In this document: positions 43,482-52,668 of the stretch, piece after piece
Layout: the number at the start of each line of letters is the position of its first letter
How positions within the stretch are numbered: the stretch's first letter is position 1
Assembly: GCA_964411665.1 (NCBI GenBank)
Contig: CAYPMR010000007.1
Span: 22,332 to 86,331 of the forward strand
Length of the DNA stretch: 64,000 nucleotides
Source: CALFCE01 sp964411665
Lineage (GTDB): Bacteria > Pseudomonadota > Gammaproteobacteria > Granulosicoccales > Granulosicoccaceae
Reading direction: 5' to 3'
Program-made: the position numbers and the translations under genes
The notes under the pieces: model-generated
What the model was told of the DNA's origin: nothing
Database searches by the model: none
What the model saw: the letters and a program-made list of their open reading frames with translations, nothing else

Positions 43482-43527
43482 AAACGGAGACTATTCTGCA
43501 GCGTCAGACTGCTACGCAGCTATTCGA

Positions 43528-45120
43528 TCAGGCCGCATGCCACTGCTGCGGATCTGCATTCTGCCAATCACTTTGCCAGTCCTCTGGAATCGTATCCGCG
43601 CTCAATAAACAGCCCGAATCAATTTTTGGGTAAAGCTCGGCATAGGTTTTAATGTCGGTACCCTGCACTCTGCGATTGATATGTTTGGGTTTCAGATCAT
43701 CAAAGCTCTTCAAGCCTGCAGCCCCAACCAGATCCACTAATTGCTCAACAGTTTCTCTGTGAAAATTAGCTACCCGCATATATTTGTCGCTGACGACCAA
43801 GGCGTTATTACGACTGGCATTTTGTGTAGCGATCCCGGTCGGACAGTGATCGGAATTACAGGTGCGGCTCTGAATACAACCGAGCGCCAACATCATGCCT
43901 CGTGCAGAATTTATAACATCTGCACCCAGTGCCATGGAGCGCAACATGTGAAAGGCTGAAAACATTTTACCAGCGGCGATAATACGAATATCGTTGCGTA
44001 AGCCGCTGCCGATCAATGCTCTATCAACAAATACCAATGCATCACGTAACGGTGTACCCACTGAATTGGTCATTTCCACCGGTGCAGCGCCGGTTCCGCC
44101 TTCAGCACCGTCAATGGTTATGAAATCTGGTTTGATACCGGTCTCCAGCATGGCCTTGACGATGGCAAGAAATTCAGCACGCCGTCCCAGACACAATTTA
44201 AATCCAATGGGCTTACCACCACTGAGTTCACGCAACTGCTTTACAAAGTGCAACATCTCGACAGGTGTTGAAAACGCAGTGTGGGCAGCCGGGGATATTA
44301 CGTCCTCACCCATAGGCACCTCGCGAATTTTCGCGATTTCTTCACTTAGTTTTGCTGCCGGCAGAATCCCGCCATGCCCGGGCTTGGCGCCCTGTGACAA
44401 TTTGATTTCAATCATCTTTATGACATCGTTGGCGGCTTTCTTTTTGAAAGGCTCCGGATCGAAATTACCGTTCGCATCACGGCAGCCAAAATAGCCTGTC
44501 CCCACTTGCCAAACGATATCGCCACCGTTCTCCAAATGATAAGGACTTAGTCCCCCCTCACCGGTGTTTTGATAGAAGTTGCCAGTCTTCGCCCCTTTGT
44601 TCAAGGCCAGCACAGCGTTTTTACTTAAGGCACCGAAACTCATTGCAGAAATATTCAGCGGCGATGCCATATAAGGTTTCGTGCAGTCAGGTCCGCCAAT
44701 TTTTACCCGTGGCATCTGACCATGAAGGTCAGTCGGTGCCAGTGAATGATTAACCCATTCGTAACCGGGGCGGTTAACATCGAATATGGTGCCGAACGGG
44801 CGTGTGTCGCGAGCGCCTTTGGCACGCTGGTAAACCATAGCCCGAAACTCTCTCGGAATGGGCGTGCCACTGGTTTCGGATTCAACGAAATACTGTTGTA
44901 TTTCCGGCCGCACTGATTCGAGCATATAGCGAAAGCGCCCTAGAAACGGATAGAGGCGCCTGACACTGTGGGTTTTCTGGATCATGTCCTGAATACCCAG
45001 ACCGATGATGGGCAGGACAATGAAGAACAGGCAATAAGCTGGCGCCCAAAAATACCCGAGTATCAGGGTTAAAATAACAGCAGCGACTGCTGCTATTACA
45101 AAATACTGCCGCATAGTCAT
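43528..45120 (-). CDS. FMN-binding glutamate-synthase family protein
   Basis: 530 residues from the ATG at 45120, nine bases after GGAG; a TTG at 45135 is an alternative. Two N-terminal membrane helices (YFVIAAVAAVILTLILGYF and a second), then the GltB-like FMN barrel: MSFGALSKNAVLALNKGA, KPGHGGILPAAK and ITIDGAEGGTGAAP. A 3Fe-4S-type cysteine set follows (CIQSRTCNSDHCPTG). It lacks the amidotransferase domain, so it is not classical glutamate synthase; its substrate is unknown. Confidence 0.88.
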   Translation of the reverse strand: MTMRQYFVIAAVAAVILTLILGYFWAPAYCLFFIVLPIIGLGIQDMIQKTHSVRRLYPFLGRFRYMLESVRPEIQQYFVESETSGTPIPREFRAMVYQRAKGARDTRPFGTIFDVNRPGYEWVNHSLAPTDLHGQMPRVKIGGPDCTKPYMASPLNISAMSFGALSKNAVLALNKGAKTGNFYQNTGEGGLSPYHLENGGDIVWQVGTGYFGCRDANGNFDPEPFKKKAANDVIKMIEIKLSQGAKPGHGGILPAAKLSEEIAKIREVPMGEDVISPAAHTAFSTPVEMLHFVKQLRELSGGKPIGFKLCLGRRAEFLAIVKAMLETGIKPDFITIDGAEGGTGAAPVEMTNSVGTPLRDALVFVDRALIGSGLRNDIRIIAAGKMFSAFHMLRSMALGADVINSARGMMLALGCIQSRTCNSDHCPTGIATQNASRNNALVVSDKYMRVANFHRETVEQLVDLVGAAGLKSFDDLKPKHINRRVQGTDIKTYAELYPKIDSGCLLSADTIPEDWQSDWQNADPQQWHAA

Positions 45121-45169
45121 ATAAGCAAACTCCAAACTGGTTCAAAACACATAGCTTTAAGTAAATTCT

Positions 45170-45697
45170 CTAATCGTTGTTTCTGTCGCATAAGCGACAA
45201 GTCATAAAAAGACTATAGGGGTCTTCTTTGTAATCTGCAAAAGGCGCACAGGATTCAAAACCAAAGCGAGTATAGAGCAAGTAAGCAGGATTAAACGATG
45301 ACGCAACGCCTGTTTCCAGACTTAAACTCCTGTACTTTCTGTCTCTGGCAGCTGTCATTATGTGGCTAAGCAAGCCTGTGGCTACGCCACGACGTTGAAA
45401 TTCAGCAGCTGTGCGCATGGATTTGATTTCACCATGCGATGGCGATAGTTCTTTCAGTGCGCCAATACCCATCAAACACCCTGTCACGGAATTGGCACCA
45501 AAATCTTCCCTGTCATTAGCAGATGAGCTGTTTTCGCAATCCCATGCGGACCAAACAGTGATCGAGGAATCCCTCAATTCATCCAGCGCCAGCGCATGCA
45601 TGCTCTCGGCAGGCGAATCAAGAGCCATTTCCGACAGATGCACATCCAAAAGGTGGCTCACTTGTGGCCCTAATTCCCGATCAACAATTATTTTCAT
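45170..45697 (-). CDS. GNAT family N-acetyltransferase
   Basis: 175 residues from the ATG at 45697, one base after the tsaB stop. Acetyl-CoA binding pattern EFQRRGVATGLLSHIM (RxxGxA) after EIKSMRT, then SLSLETGVASSFNPAYLLYTRFGF. Typical of the small GNAT proteins related to PhnO/YafP types. Position after tsaB recalls RimI, but the sequence is not RimI-like. Acceptor unknown. Confidence 0.87.
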   Translation of the reverse strand: MKIIVDRELGPQVSHLLDVHLSEMALDSPAESMHALALDELRDSSITVWSAWDCENSSSANDREDFGANSVTGCLMGIGALKELSPSHGEIKSMRTAAEFQRRGVATGLLSHIMTAARDRKYRSLSLETGVASSFNPAYLLYTRFGFESCAPFADYKEDPYSLFMTCRLCDRNND

Positions 45698-45698
45698 A

Positions 45699-46469
45699 TT
45701 AGCCGCCCTGGACCGGGCGTCCCGCACCTGCTGTGCGTTGCAATTGTCGCTCGGCTTCGGTTTGCGCGACTTTGTTTCTGAGGTACACCGGAAGCGCCTG
45801 ATCAGCCTCCAGCATATTTCCCGCTTTGACCCGCGGGATGCCCAGCAACAACACATCTCGAGCATCGGGTAGTACACCTGAGTGCGTGCAGATTTTCCAA
45901 TTGTCTGGAACTTTCAACTCGTTTAACAATTGCGCACCACTACCCGAAATGGACAGGGGAATCGATCCCGAATTCACGCCCTGTTCTAATCTTCCCTGCG
46001 AAACCAGATCATCGGCCAGACAAACGCTTTCGGGTGGACACAATGCATCATCGGACAAAACAGCAGATTGACCAATCTCTGTGGTGTGATAGAGACCCCA
46101 GTAAACCTCTGACATACGTGCATCAATGCATGCCAGACAGAGCTGTTCTGAGTGCACTCGAAATTGTTGATGCGCTATCACCGCAAGAGTTGATACACCA
46201 ACAACCGGCAGATCCAACGCCATGGCGATACCCTGTGAAGCTGCAGCGGCCACACGCAGACCGGTAAATGATCCCGGCCCCTGTCCAAAGACCAATGCAT
46301 CGAGTTGCGTCCTTGCTATCCCTGCTTCCGCCAGTACAGCATCAACCATCGGCAAAAGTAGTTGCGCTTGTTTGCGCGGCGAACATTCAGTCTTTACATG
46401 GATATCGCCACCGACAGACAGAGCAACAGAACAATTATCTGTAGCAGTTTCAAGCGCAAGGATAATCAT
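45699..46469 (-). CDS. tsaB: tRNA threonylcarbamoyladenosine biosynthesis protein TsaB
   Basis: 256 residues. Inactive ASKHA-fold partner of TsaD in the t6A37 modification of ANN-decoding tRNAs. Opening ILALETATDNCSVALSVGG and GQGPGSFTGLRVAAAASQGI are diagnostic. It ends just before the GNAT gene and starts nine bases after yoaA ends on the same strand. Confidence 0.94.
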   Translation of the reverse strand: MIILALETATDNCSVALSVGGDIHVKTECSPRKQAQLLLPMVDAVLAEAGIARTQLDALVFGQGPGSFTGLRVAAAASQGIAMALDLPVVGVSTLAVIAHQQFRVHSEQLCLACIDARMSEVYWGLYHTTEIGQSAVLSDDALCPPESVCLADDLVSQGRLEQGVNSGSIPLSISGSGAQLLNELKVPDNWKICTHSGVLPDARDVLLLGIPRVKAGNMLEADQALPVYLRNKVAQTEAERQLQRTAGAGRPVQGG

Positions 46470-46477
46470 CAGGGATA

Positions 46478-48484
46478 CTAGTAATCTACAACCAGATCTG
46501 TTGGCTCATGGCGAAAAAAATACTCTACCTCTTCCAGTTCTCGCGACACAGGCATCGGCGGCAGACTCTCTACAAATATACGCCCATAGCTTTTGGTCTG
46601 TATTCTCGGATCACACAAAACCAACACACCGCGATCCGAGATATCACGAATCAACCGCCCCACTCCCTGCTTCAATGTGATTGCGGCCTGCGGCACTTGA
46701 AATTCGAAAAACGGATTGCCACCTGCCTGCTGCATACGGGAAATGCGCGCACTCATAACCGGATCACCCGGTGACCCGAAAGGTAATTTATCTATCACAA
46801 CACAAGACAGAGCAGCGCCTCTGACATCCACACCTTCCCAGAAACTATTGGTACCGAGCAAGACAGCATTGGGTAACGACTGAAACGCTTCCACAAGCTC
46901 GCGCTTGGGCTGACTACCTTGACTTAAAATGTTGAACTCGTCCTGATCTGCAAAATATTTTTCTGCTATGCGCAAAGCCCGGTAGCTGGTAAACAGAATA
47001 AACGCACGTCCCCGGCTAGCCTTGAGCACCGGCAAACATCTATCCAACACGGTTTCCGTATAACCCGGCGAAGACGGTTCAGGCAGATTATCAGGTTGAT
47101 AGAGCAGCGCATTTTTTCGGTAATCGAACGGGCTATCAAGCAGTAGCTCCTGCGCTTGTTCAATACCCAGCAAGTCTTTGAAGTGGCTGAAATCCCCACC
47201 TACGGCCAGTGTCGCAGAGGTAAACACCCAGGTTGACGACAATGATTCCATCGCCTGTCGAAACTGTCTGGCCACATTCATAGGCGTCATATTGAGAGAG
47301 AAGCCATGTGTCGTTGTTTCAAACCAATAGACAAAGTCACTGCTGAAAGGTTCCTGTTCACTATCGGTATCTTGCAAGGCCAACAGTTTGACAAAAGCTG
47401 ACAGCTCCTGACGCAACTGTGTGCTGCGTCGCAAACAACCATCCAGTCCCTTGCTACGACCTTCAATCGCACTCAGGTGGGTTGTTACGACATCGAGCGC
47501 ACGATCGAGCCTTTCCAGCTCATTTTCCAGACGCGTGTTGTTGCGCAAACTCATCCATGCATCGCGTCGCGGATCTACCCCGAAGGCTAATCTGAAATGT
47601 CGAACAGCATCTTCTATGCGTTCTGCCGCTTCACGCAGCTCGCGCATATCGGGCGCATCCTGGATTTGTTCACTGACGGTATCGCGCGCCAGATCATTCA
47701 GGCGACGACTGGTAATTTTTTTACCGAAAAAACTGGCAGCGATTTCCGGTAACTGATGAGCTTCATCGATAACAAACGCCTGGGCATTCGGCAGTAACTC
47801 GCCGAAACCCTCCTCCTTTAAGGCCAGATCTGCACACAACAAGTGATGATTGACCACCACAATGTCGCACTGCTGCGCACGCTGTCTGGCCTTGGAGACA
47901 AAACAGTCAGCCAGTTCATCTGCTTCATGCTGAGCACAAAATTCAGCGTGAGAGGTGATGTGGCTCCAGATCATCGCATCCTCGGGTATGCCAATGACTT
48001 CAGCAATGTCACCGGTTTCGGTGCTGCGTGACCAGTCATGCAGAATTTGAAGATACTGCTGATTCATCTTGTCACGCAACAACGGACTGCGTGAAGCCTT
48101 GATCAAACGATGGCGACACAAGTAGTTTGCCCTGCCTTTGAGCAGGCAGTGTTTTGCGCTTGGCAGATGGGTATGTGTGGAAAGTGCTCGCAAGACGACA
48201 GGAAGATCGTTAGCGTATAACTGATCCTGCAAATGCCGCGTACCAGTGGAGATGATGACGCGCTCACCACTCAGGAGCACCGGCACTAGATAGGCGAAGG
48301 TCTTGCCTGTGCCTGTGCCTGCTTCACCGATCAGGATATCGCGCCCGGCAAACGCTTCCTCTACGGCTGCCGCCAGACTCTTCTGCTCTTGCCGTGGTGT
48401 GAAGTTTTCAACCTCACTGGCAAGCAGACCCTCTGGACCGAAGCAATCGTCCACCTCCGGTTTTTCAATCAAGTTGGAGACCAC
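46478..48484 (-). CDS. yoaA: DinG/XPD-family DNA helicase YoaA
   Basis: 668 residues. Superfamily 2 helicase: Walker A GEAGTGTGKTFAYLVP, DEAH box in VIDEAHQLPEI, and motif VI QGVGRLIRDISDRG. Four cysteines between motifs I and II (CLLKGRANYLC and FCAQHEADELADC) fit the Fe-S cluster of the XPD group. The yoaA-tsaB order is the same as in E. coli. Works in repair of stalled replication forks. Confidence 0.94.
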   Translation of the reverse strand: MVSNLIEKPEVDDCFGPEGLLASEVENFTPRQEQKSLAAAVEEAFAGRDILIGEAGTGTGKTFAYLVPVLLSGERVIISTGTRHLQDQLYANDLPVVLRALSTHTHLPSAKHCLLKGRANYLCRHRLIKASRSPLLRDKMNQQYLQILHDWSRSTETGDIAEVIGIPEDAMIWSHITSHAEFCAQHEADELADCFVSKARQRAQQCDIVVVNHHLLCADLALKEEGFGELLPNAQAFVIDEAHQLPEIAASFFGKKITSRRLNDLARDTVSEQIQDAPDMRELREAAERIEDAVRHFRLAFGVDPRRDAWMSLRNNTRLENELERLDRALDVVTTHLSAIEGRSKGLDGCLRRSTQLRQELSAFVKLLALQDTDSEQEPFSSDFVYWFETTTHGFSLNMTPMNVARQFRQAMESLSSTWVFTSATLAVGGDFSHFKDLLGIEQAQELLLDSPFDYRKNALLYQPDNLPEPSSPGYTETVLDRCLPVLKASRGRAFILFTSYRALRIAEKYFADQDEFNILSQGSQPKRELVEAFQSLPNAVLLGTNSFWEGVDVRGAALSCVVIDKLPFGSPGDPVMSARISRMQQAGGNPFFEFQVPQAAITLKQGVGRLIRDISDRGVLVLCDPRIQTKSYGRIFVESLPPMPVSRELEEVEYFFRHEPTDLVVDY

Positions 48485-48553
48485 CAGAAAATGTCGCGCG
48501 CGAAGGCGCTCAAACCGCAGTAGAATAACAGTTTACGGTTTTTTTTGCCGGTG

Positions 48554-49087
48554 TTACTGGAATTGTTGTACTTTTCTGTGTGCTGTTCGCTGTCCCAGCG
48601 AATCCCCACGCATTTCACGGGAATGTTCAATAATGAGCCAGTTGCGCAACAATAGCGCGCGATTGGAATCGGCAAACACATTGGATTTGGCCGCATAGCT
48701 TTCGGCGAGTACCGGTTTTCTGAGAGCAAGTTGTAATTCTGCGGCTCGACTTAACAACACGCTGTTTTGGGGTTGCAGATCTATTGCCTGCAGGATGTAG
48801 GCAGAGGCGGCTGGCGCATTTTGCTCAAAGCGCGAGCGTTCAGCTTTGCCCCACAGCTCAGCCACGCGTGCATCGGTGGTGTCATGGCGGATAGAGCCAT
48901 CTGAAACCAGCGAGCCGTCTTCAGCGGGTTGTTGCGTATATCGCTCAGCAGTACCACTAGCACCAGTAGCAGTTTTGGCACCGGGCAGTGATGTACACGC
49001 AGACAACACCAGAACGCATGCGCCAACGGCAGCAAGCGTTGCGTTTTGTCGCAACATGGCGTGTGTCAATAAGGTGTTACTTCGCAT
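48554..49087 (-). CDS. TPR-like lipoprotein
   Basis: 177 residues from the ATG at 49087; the ATG at 49057 gives a more compact signal peptide (MLRQNATLAAVGACVLVLSAC). Lipobox LSAC. The mature part has a Thr/Ser/Gly-rich linker and two or three helical TPR-like repeats (AASAYILQAIDLQPQNSVLLS; AELQLALRKPVLAESYAAKS). Resembles envelope TPR lipoproteins of unknown role. Upstream of yoaA on the same strand with a 69-base gap. Confidence 0.75.
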   Translation of the reverse strand: MRSNTLLTHAMLRQNATLAAVGACVLVLSACTSLPGAKTATGASGTAERYTQQPAEDGSLVSDGSIRHDTTDARVAELWGKAERSRFEQNAPAASAYILQAIDLQPQNSVLLSRAAELQLALRKPVLAESYAAKSNVFADSNRALLLRNWLIIEHSREMRGDSLGQRTAHRKVQQFQ

Positions 49088-49164
49088 GTATCTAATTACC
49101 AGTGGCAAATTACTCAGCGATCTTGTTGCAGCCCGTTGTTGCACTAAAGGTGCAGCCCCAAGTT

Positions 49165-49350
49165 GCTAACAGGTACGCTTTAACCTTCGTTTTGCAGGCT
49201 GTTGACAAACCTTGACGAGACAGCCAGTGCAAAGCGGAAATTGGCGAACGAGGACTAGGCGTCCCCAGTGTATATGCAATACATGAGCATTTTGAGCCAA
49301 TTTCCAACGCAGCAATGGCAACGCAGGTAAATTTTCAACAGTCTGTTAGA
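49165..49350. repeat. Nested imperfect palindrome, possible MITE or structured RNA
   Basis: Four nested inverted pairs share one centre: CTAACAG (49166-49172) with CTGTTAG (49343-49349); CTGTTGA (49199-49205) with TCAACAG (49335-49341); GGAAATTGGC (49236-49245) with GCCAATTTCC (49296-49305); and an inner hairpin GGAC-TAGGC-GTCC (49252-49264). Sits in a 398-base gap between the TPR lipoprotein and the OmpA-type operon, where it could also end or separate transcripts. No T-tract or coding potential. Confidence 0.6.
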
Positions 49351-49485
49351 TAAAGATAGCGCAAAAAGTCGCTGTTGCTGCATATTTCGCAGCAGAATAA
49401 AATTGTGGGTCAAACAAACATCAAATTATTTGCGCAAATCATACAGGACACTGACATCGCGACGAAACAACAGTTGCCTTGCCTG

Positions 49486-50046
49486 TCATTGAAGTAACAC
49501 TATTTCTATTCGCCTGTTCCGTAGTCGACCTTCAGGGGTTGCATTACTGACAATCGGCCGACTCTCGCCATAACCGAACGGTTTGAGTTGCCGCGCCGAC
49601 ACACCTGTTTTAACCAGATACTCCACCACGCTCATCGCCCTGCGCTTGGAGAGTTCAAGATTGTGGGTCGCCTTGCCACGATTATCAGTGTGTGCATGTA
49701 CACCGACTATTGCACCGGGACGACTCTGAAGACCTGACGCCAGTTCGTTCAGGATCTGTTTTGCAGACTCGTCCAGTACGCTGCCATCGGTCACAAATCT
49801 GACATCTTCCAGAACGCCTGCAAATAGATTGCAGTCAAAGCGGTTAACCATCGTTTCTGCTGCTGTATCGGGACAATCGTCCAGATTGTTTTCGAAGCCG
49901 TCACTGTCAATGTCGGGATCAATCGATGCCTGTTGAGCATCCGTGACGGCGCATCCGTGCAACACAGCAATCACTGTCAATAACAAGGCCGGACGCCACG
50001 CTTGCTGCAACGCCCGCGGCCCGGATTCAAAACCGAGAAGTATCAC
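49486..50046 (-). CDS. OmpA-domain lipoprotein
   Basis: 186 residues. Signal peptide with lipobox LHGC, one short thrombospondin type-3-like Asp motif (DPDIDSDGFENNLDDCPDT), then an OmpA C-terminal peptidoglycan-binding domain: VGVHAHTDNRGKATHNLELSKRR region with the diaminopimelate-binding Asp and Arg, and FGYGESRPI near the end. Last gene of a three-gene operon with 4-base overlaps. Ties the outer membrane to peptidoglycan. Confidence 0.88.
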   Translation of the reverse strand: MILLGFESGPRALQQAWRPALLLTVIAVLHGCAVTDAQQASIDPDIDSDGFENNLDDCPDTAAETMVNRFDCNLFAGVLEDVRFVTDGSVLDESAKQILNELASGLQSRPGAIVGVHAHTDNRGKATHNLELSKRRAMSVVEYLVKTGVSARQLKPFGYGESRPIVSNATPEGRLRNRRIEIVLLQ

Positions 50047-51257
50047 GGCAGGGTGCGAAGTTCGATTCTGCGATTAGATGCACGGCCGTTTACTGTGGAG
50101 TTGTCCGATATTGGCTGACTTTCACCATAGGCTTCAGGTTGTATACGATTGGTTGATACCCCTCGATTCGTCAGATAGTTGGCAACAGACAGAGCACGTT
50201 GTTTGGATAATTCCAGATTTTCCCGGGCATTTCCGCTGTTATCGGTATGCGCCATCACTGCAATTCGCGTCTCAGGATACAACAATAGCTGCGCCGCAAG
50301 TTCATCCAGTATCGCACGCCCTGATCCACCAAACTGTGCACTCCCCGAATCGAAAACCAGACCGACAAGTCGGCCATCAAACACAGAACATCCGCTGCTA
50401 TCGACCGGTCGTCCTCTCTCAGTCTGAGGACAACGATCATTAGTGTTCGCAACACCATCGGCATCCGAATCTGACGGAGCAGGCACGACGAGGCTGGCCG
50501 TGTCGAGTGCCACGCCTTCGGTGACAACCGCAACGTTTTCGGACTCGCTATCGGCGCTACCAGTCTCCACCACAACCGGCGGTGTCACCGATTCCAGACT
50601 GGTCACCTGAGGCACGCCGGAATGACCAAAGCGATACACCAGTCCCAGATTCAAACTGATAGCATCCGCATCATAGGCAGTGACTTGCAATCTCCCGGCA
50701 ATACCATTTGAGTAACCAAGCTCAGCACCAGCGGTTAGTAACACCTGCACATCTTCGATTTGTCGAAAGGGTAGCTCGCTCTCAGTGTCGAGCTGCGCAG
50801 CACCCAAGCCGGCAAACAACGACAACCCTCTACGTGCCAGCAAACCTTCTGCACCTTGATTGTTATAAAAGTAGGCTATGGCCGAAATAGCAGCGGCCGT
50901 GTAGTCAATCTCGCCCTCGGGTGGACTGAGATTCAATCCAGGGCCCTGTCGTAGCGCGGCTGAACCCAACGATGCAAAATTAGCTTCAAGAGACCATCTC
51001 GGTAAAAAATCCCAACCCAGCCTCACATCAAATCCACTACCCTGCTCATCAACCAGTTCGAATCCGGTGCCCGCTTCATCTGGCGTGAGCATCGTGGCGC
51101 CTGCAGAAATGCCACCGTAGAAACGACGTTCAAAGCCCGCTGCCGGTTGTGTCAGGCCTGGCAGCAATACACACACCACTAACGCACTACGCACAATTTG
51201 GCGATAGCAGCGTATTGAGCATACAGATTTATCGATCAGGCGCAATTGAGTACTCAT
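50043..51257 (-). CDS. OmpA-family outer membrane protein
   Basis: 404 residues. Signal peptide, then an OmpA-like eight-strand barrel (FERRFYGGISAGATML to LNLGLVYRFGH), a linker of ~60 residues with a DSDADGVANTNDRCPQTE type-3 motif, and a C-terminal OmpA domain (AVMAHTDNSGNARENLELSK; EAYGESQPI). Its linker and OmpA domain are close relatives of those in the lipoprotein downstream, suggesting duplication. Both neighbours overlap by four bases. Confidence 0.9.
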   Translation of the reverse strand: MSTQLRLIDKSVCSIRCYRQIVRSALVVCVLLPGLTQPAAGFERRFYGGISAGATMLTPDEAGTGFELVDEQGSGFDVRLGWDFLPRWSLEANFASLGSAALRQGPGLNLSPPEGEIDYTAAAISAIAYFYNNQGAEGLLARRGLSLFAGLGAAQLDTESELPFRQIEDVQVLLTAGAELGYSNGIAGRLQVTAYDADAISLNLGLVYRFGHSGVPQVTSLESVTPPVVVETGSADSESENVAVVTEGVALDTASLVVPAPSDSDADGVANTNDRCPQTERGRPVDSSGCSVFDGRLVGLVFDSGSAQFGGSGRAILDELAAQLLLYPETRIAVMAHTDNSGNARENLELSKQRALSVANYLTNRGVSTNRIQPEAYGESQPISDNSTVNGRASNRRIELRTLP

Positions 51258-52573
51258 TGTATTCGGTCGCGAAAGTCAGCGCGACGCGATGTACACCGGA
51301 CAAGCAACGCAACAATTGCCATCATCAACAATAAAACTAAACCAGTATCTAACGACCCGCTAACGTTGGCGCCCAAAACTGCTACAGAGCAACCCACGCC
51401 ACCTTTCAGTCCGGTTTCGATTTCGCCAAAATTACCCGCATTATTTACACCGGCCACAGTGTCATCCTGTATGACATCAAGCGGTGATGGTTCTATCGGA
51501 TCAGATGGTTCTATCGGATCAGCAACGCCCGAAACATCCGGATTTTCGATAACATCAGGGTTAATGACCTCAGGTTGCTCAACAACCGGAACCTCTGTCT
51601 GAACAGGCGGGCTCGGCTCAGGCACTGTTGGCGCGACAGCAACAGCGGAATCGATGTAATCCGGTATGCCATCACCGTTGCTGTCGGGAAGTGACAGAGG
51701 AACGATAAATAACTGATCATCCACACCATCAGGCTGGTTGGCGTCATCGAAAAAATCATCGATTCGACCATCGAGATCAGCATCATTACCACCCGCTTCG
51801 ATTAGATCATTGATGCCATCATTGTCGCTATCCAGATCCTGGAAATCCGGCAGATCACCACCGTCGGTGTTACGCGGAATCTGATCCTGTATCCCATCAA
51901 AATTGTAGTCACAACAGTTTTGATCATTGTTTATCTGTGCGAGATCAAGAATGCCGTCATTCCCAACGCTACCAGGACCAGCATCAAGTCGACCGTCACG
52001 ATCACTATCCAACTCTTCACTGACACCCGCCTCAACCAGATCCAGAATACCGTCGTTATCACTGTCCAGATCCAGATAGTCAGGCACGATATCACCATCT
52101 GACTCATCGCTATTGACCAGTGAAAATGCCACGAAACCGCTGTCCGGGCTCGTTTCAATTACGTCGACTAATCCGTTCTCGCCAACGCCATTAAGAAAAC
52201 GACCATTAACGACTCGCACATTGCCTGCAGGTAGCGAGATAAAAAAACCGGATTCATACAGATCAGGCAAACCATCATTATCGCTATCGAGATCGATACG
52301 ATTGGGCATGCCGTCGCCATCACTATCGCGATCGCTGCCATCAGGCCCAAGTTCGAACCGATCAGCGATACCATCGTTGTCATCGTCCTGATCAACGGTA
52401 TCCACGATACCGTCACCATCACGATCACCTGTTGGATTGGATGTCACCGACATTGGCATGCCAGTGAAAAAAACTAACAGCAATGCCAGTATTCCTGTAC
52501 CAGCCGGTGTTTTTGCTAGCTTGGTCTTCACGCTCTGCTCCAGTACCAGCCGAGCACGCGAAGCACCCGGCAA
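51254..52573 (-). CDS. Thrombospondin type-3 repeat surface protein with C-terminal sorting-like tail
   Basis: 439 residues. Signal peptide, then about ten Asp-rich calcium-binding repeats of the form DSDNDGIxDLxE, a Pro/Glu-rich spacer (including an 18-base tandem duplication at 51487-51522), and a C-terminal tripartite tail: GGVGCSVAVLG, a membrane segment (TGLVLLLMMAIVALLV) and a basic end (RCTSRR). The tail resembles the Cys-containing CTERM sorting signals (JDVT-CTERM-like) that are processed by membrane proteases. First gene of the operon with the two OmpA-type genes. Confidence 0.8.
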   Translation of the reverse strand: MPGASRARLVLEQSVKTKLAKTPAGTGILALLLVFFTGMPMSVTSNPTGDRDGDGIVDTVDQDDDNDGIADRFELGPDGSDRDSDGDGMPNRIDLDSDNDGLPDLYESGFFISLPAGNVRVVNGRFLNGVGENGLVDVIETSPDSGFVAFSLVNSDESDGDIVPDYLDLDSDNDGILDLVEAGVSEELDSDRDGRLDAGPGSVGNDGILDLAQINNDQNCCDYNFDGIQDQIPRNTDGGDLPDFQDLDSDNDGINDLIEAGGNDADLDGRIDDFFDDANQPDGVDDQLFIVPLSLPDSNGDGIPDYIDSAVAVAPTVPEPSPPVQTEVPVVEQPEVINPDVIENPDVSGVADPIEPSDPIEPSPLDVIQDDTVAGVNNAGNFGEIETGLKGGVGCSVAVLGANVSGSLDTGLVLLLMMAIVALLVRCTSRRADFRDRIQ

Positions 52574-52668
52574 TACGAAAAGGCTAGCAGATAATCAACA
52601 AAGTGCTGGTGTCTGAGGCAGCTGTGGGTGAAAGATTGTTGCAACCGGCTGTACCACGAGGGCCCGGC

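Noticed and set aside
51487..51522. Perfect 18-base tandem duplication
   Set aside because: In-frame repeat of DPIEPS-type spacer residues in the thrombospondin-repeat protein; ordinary coding microduplication, no CRISPR.
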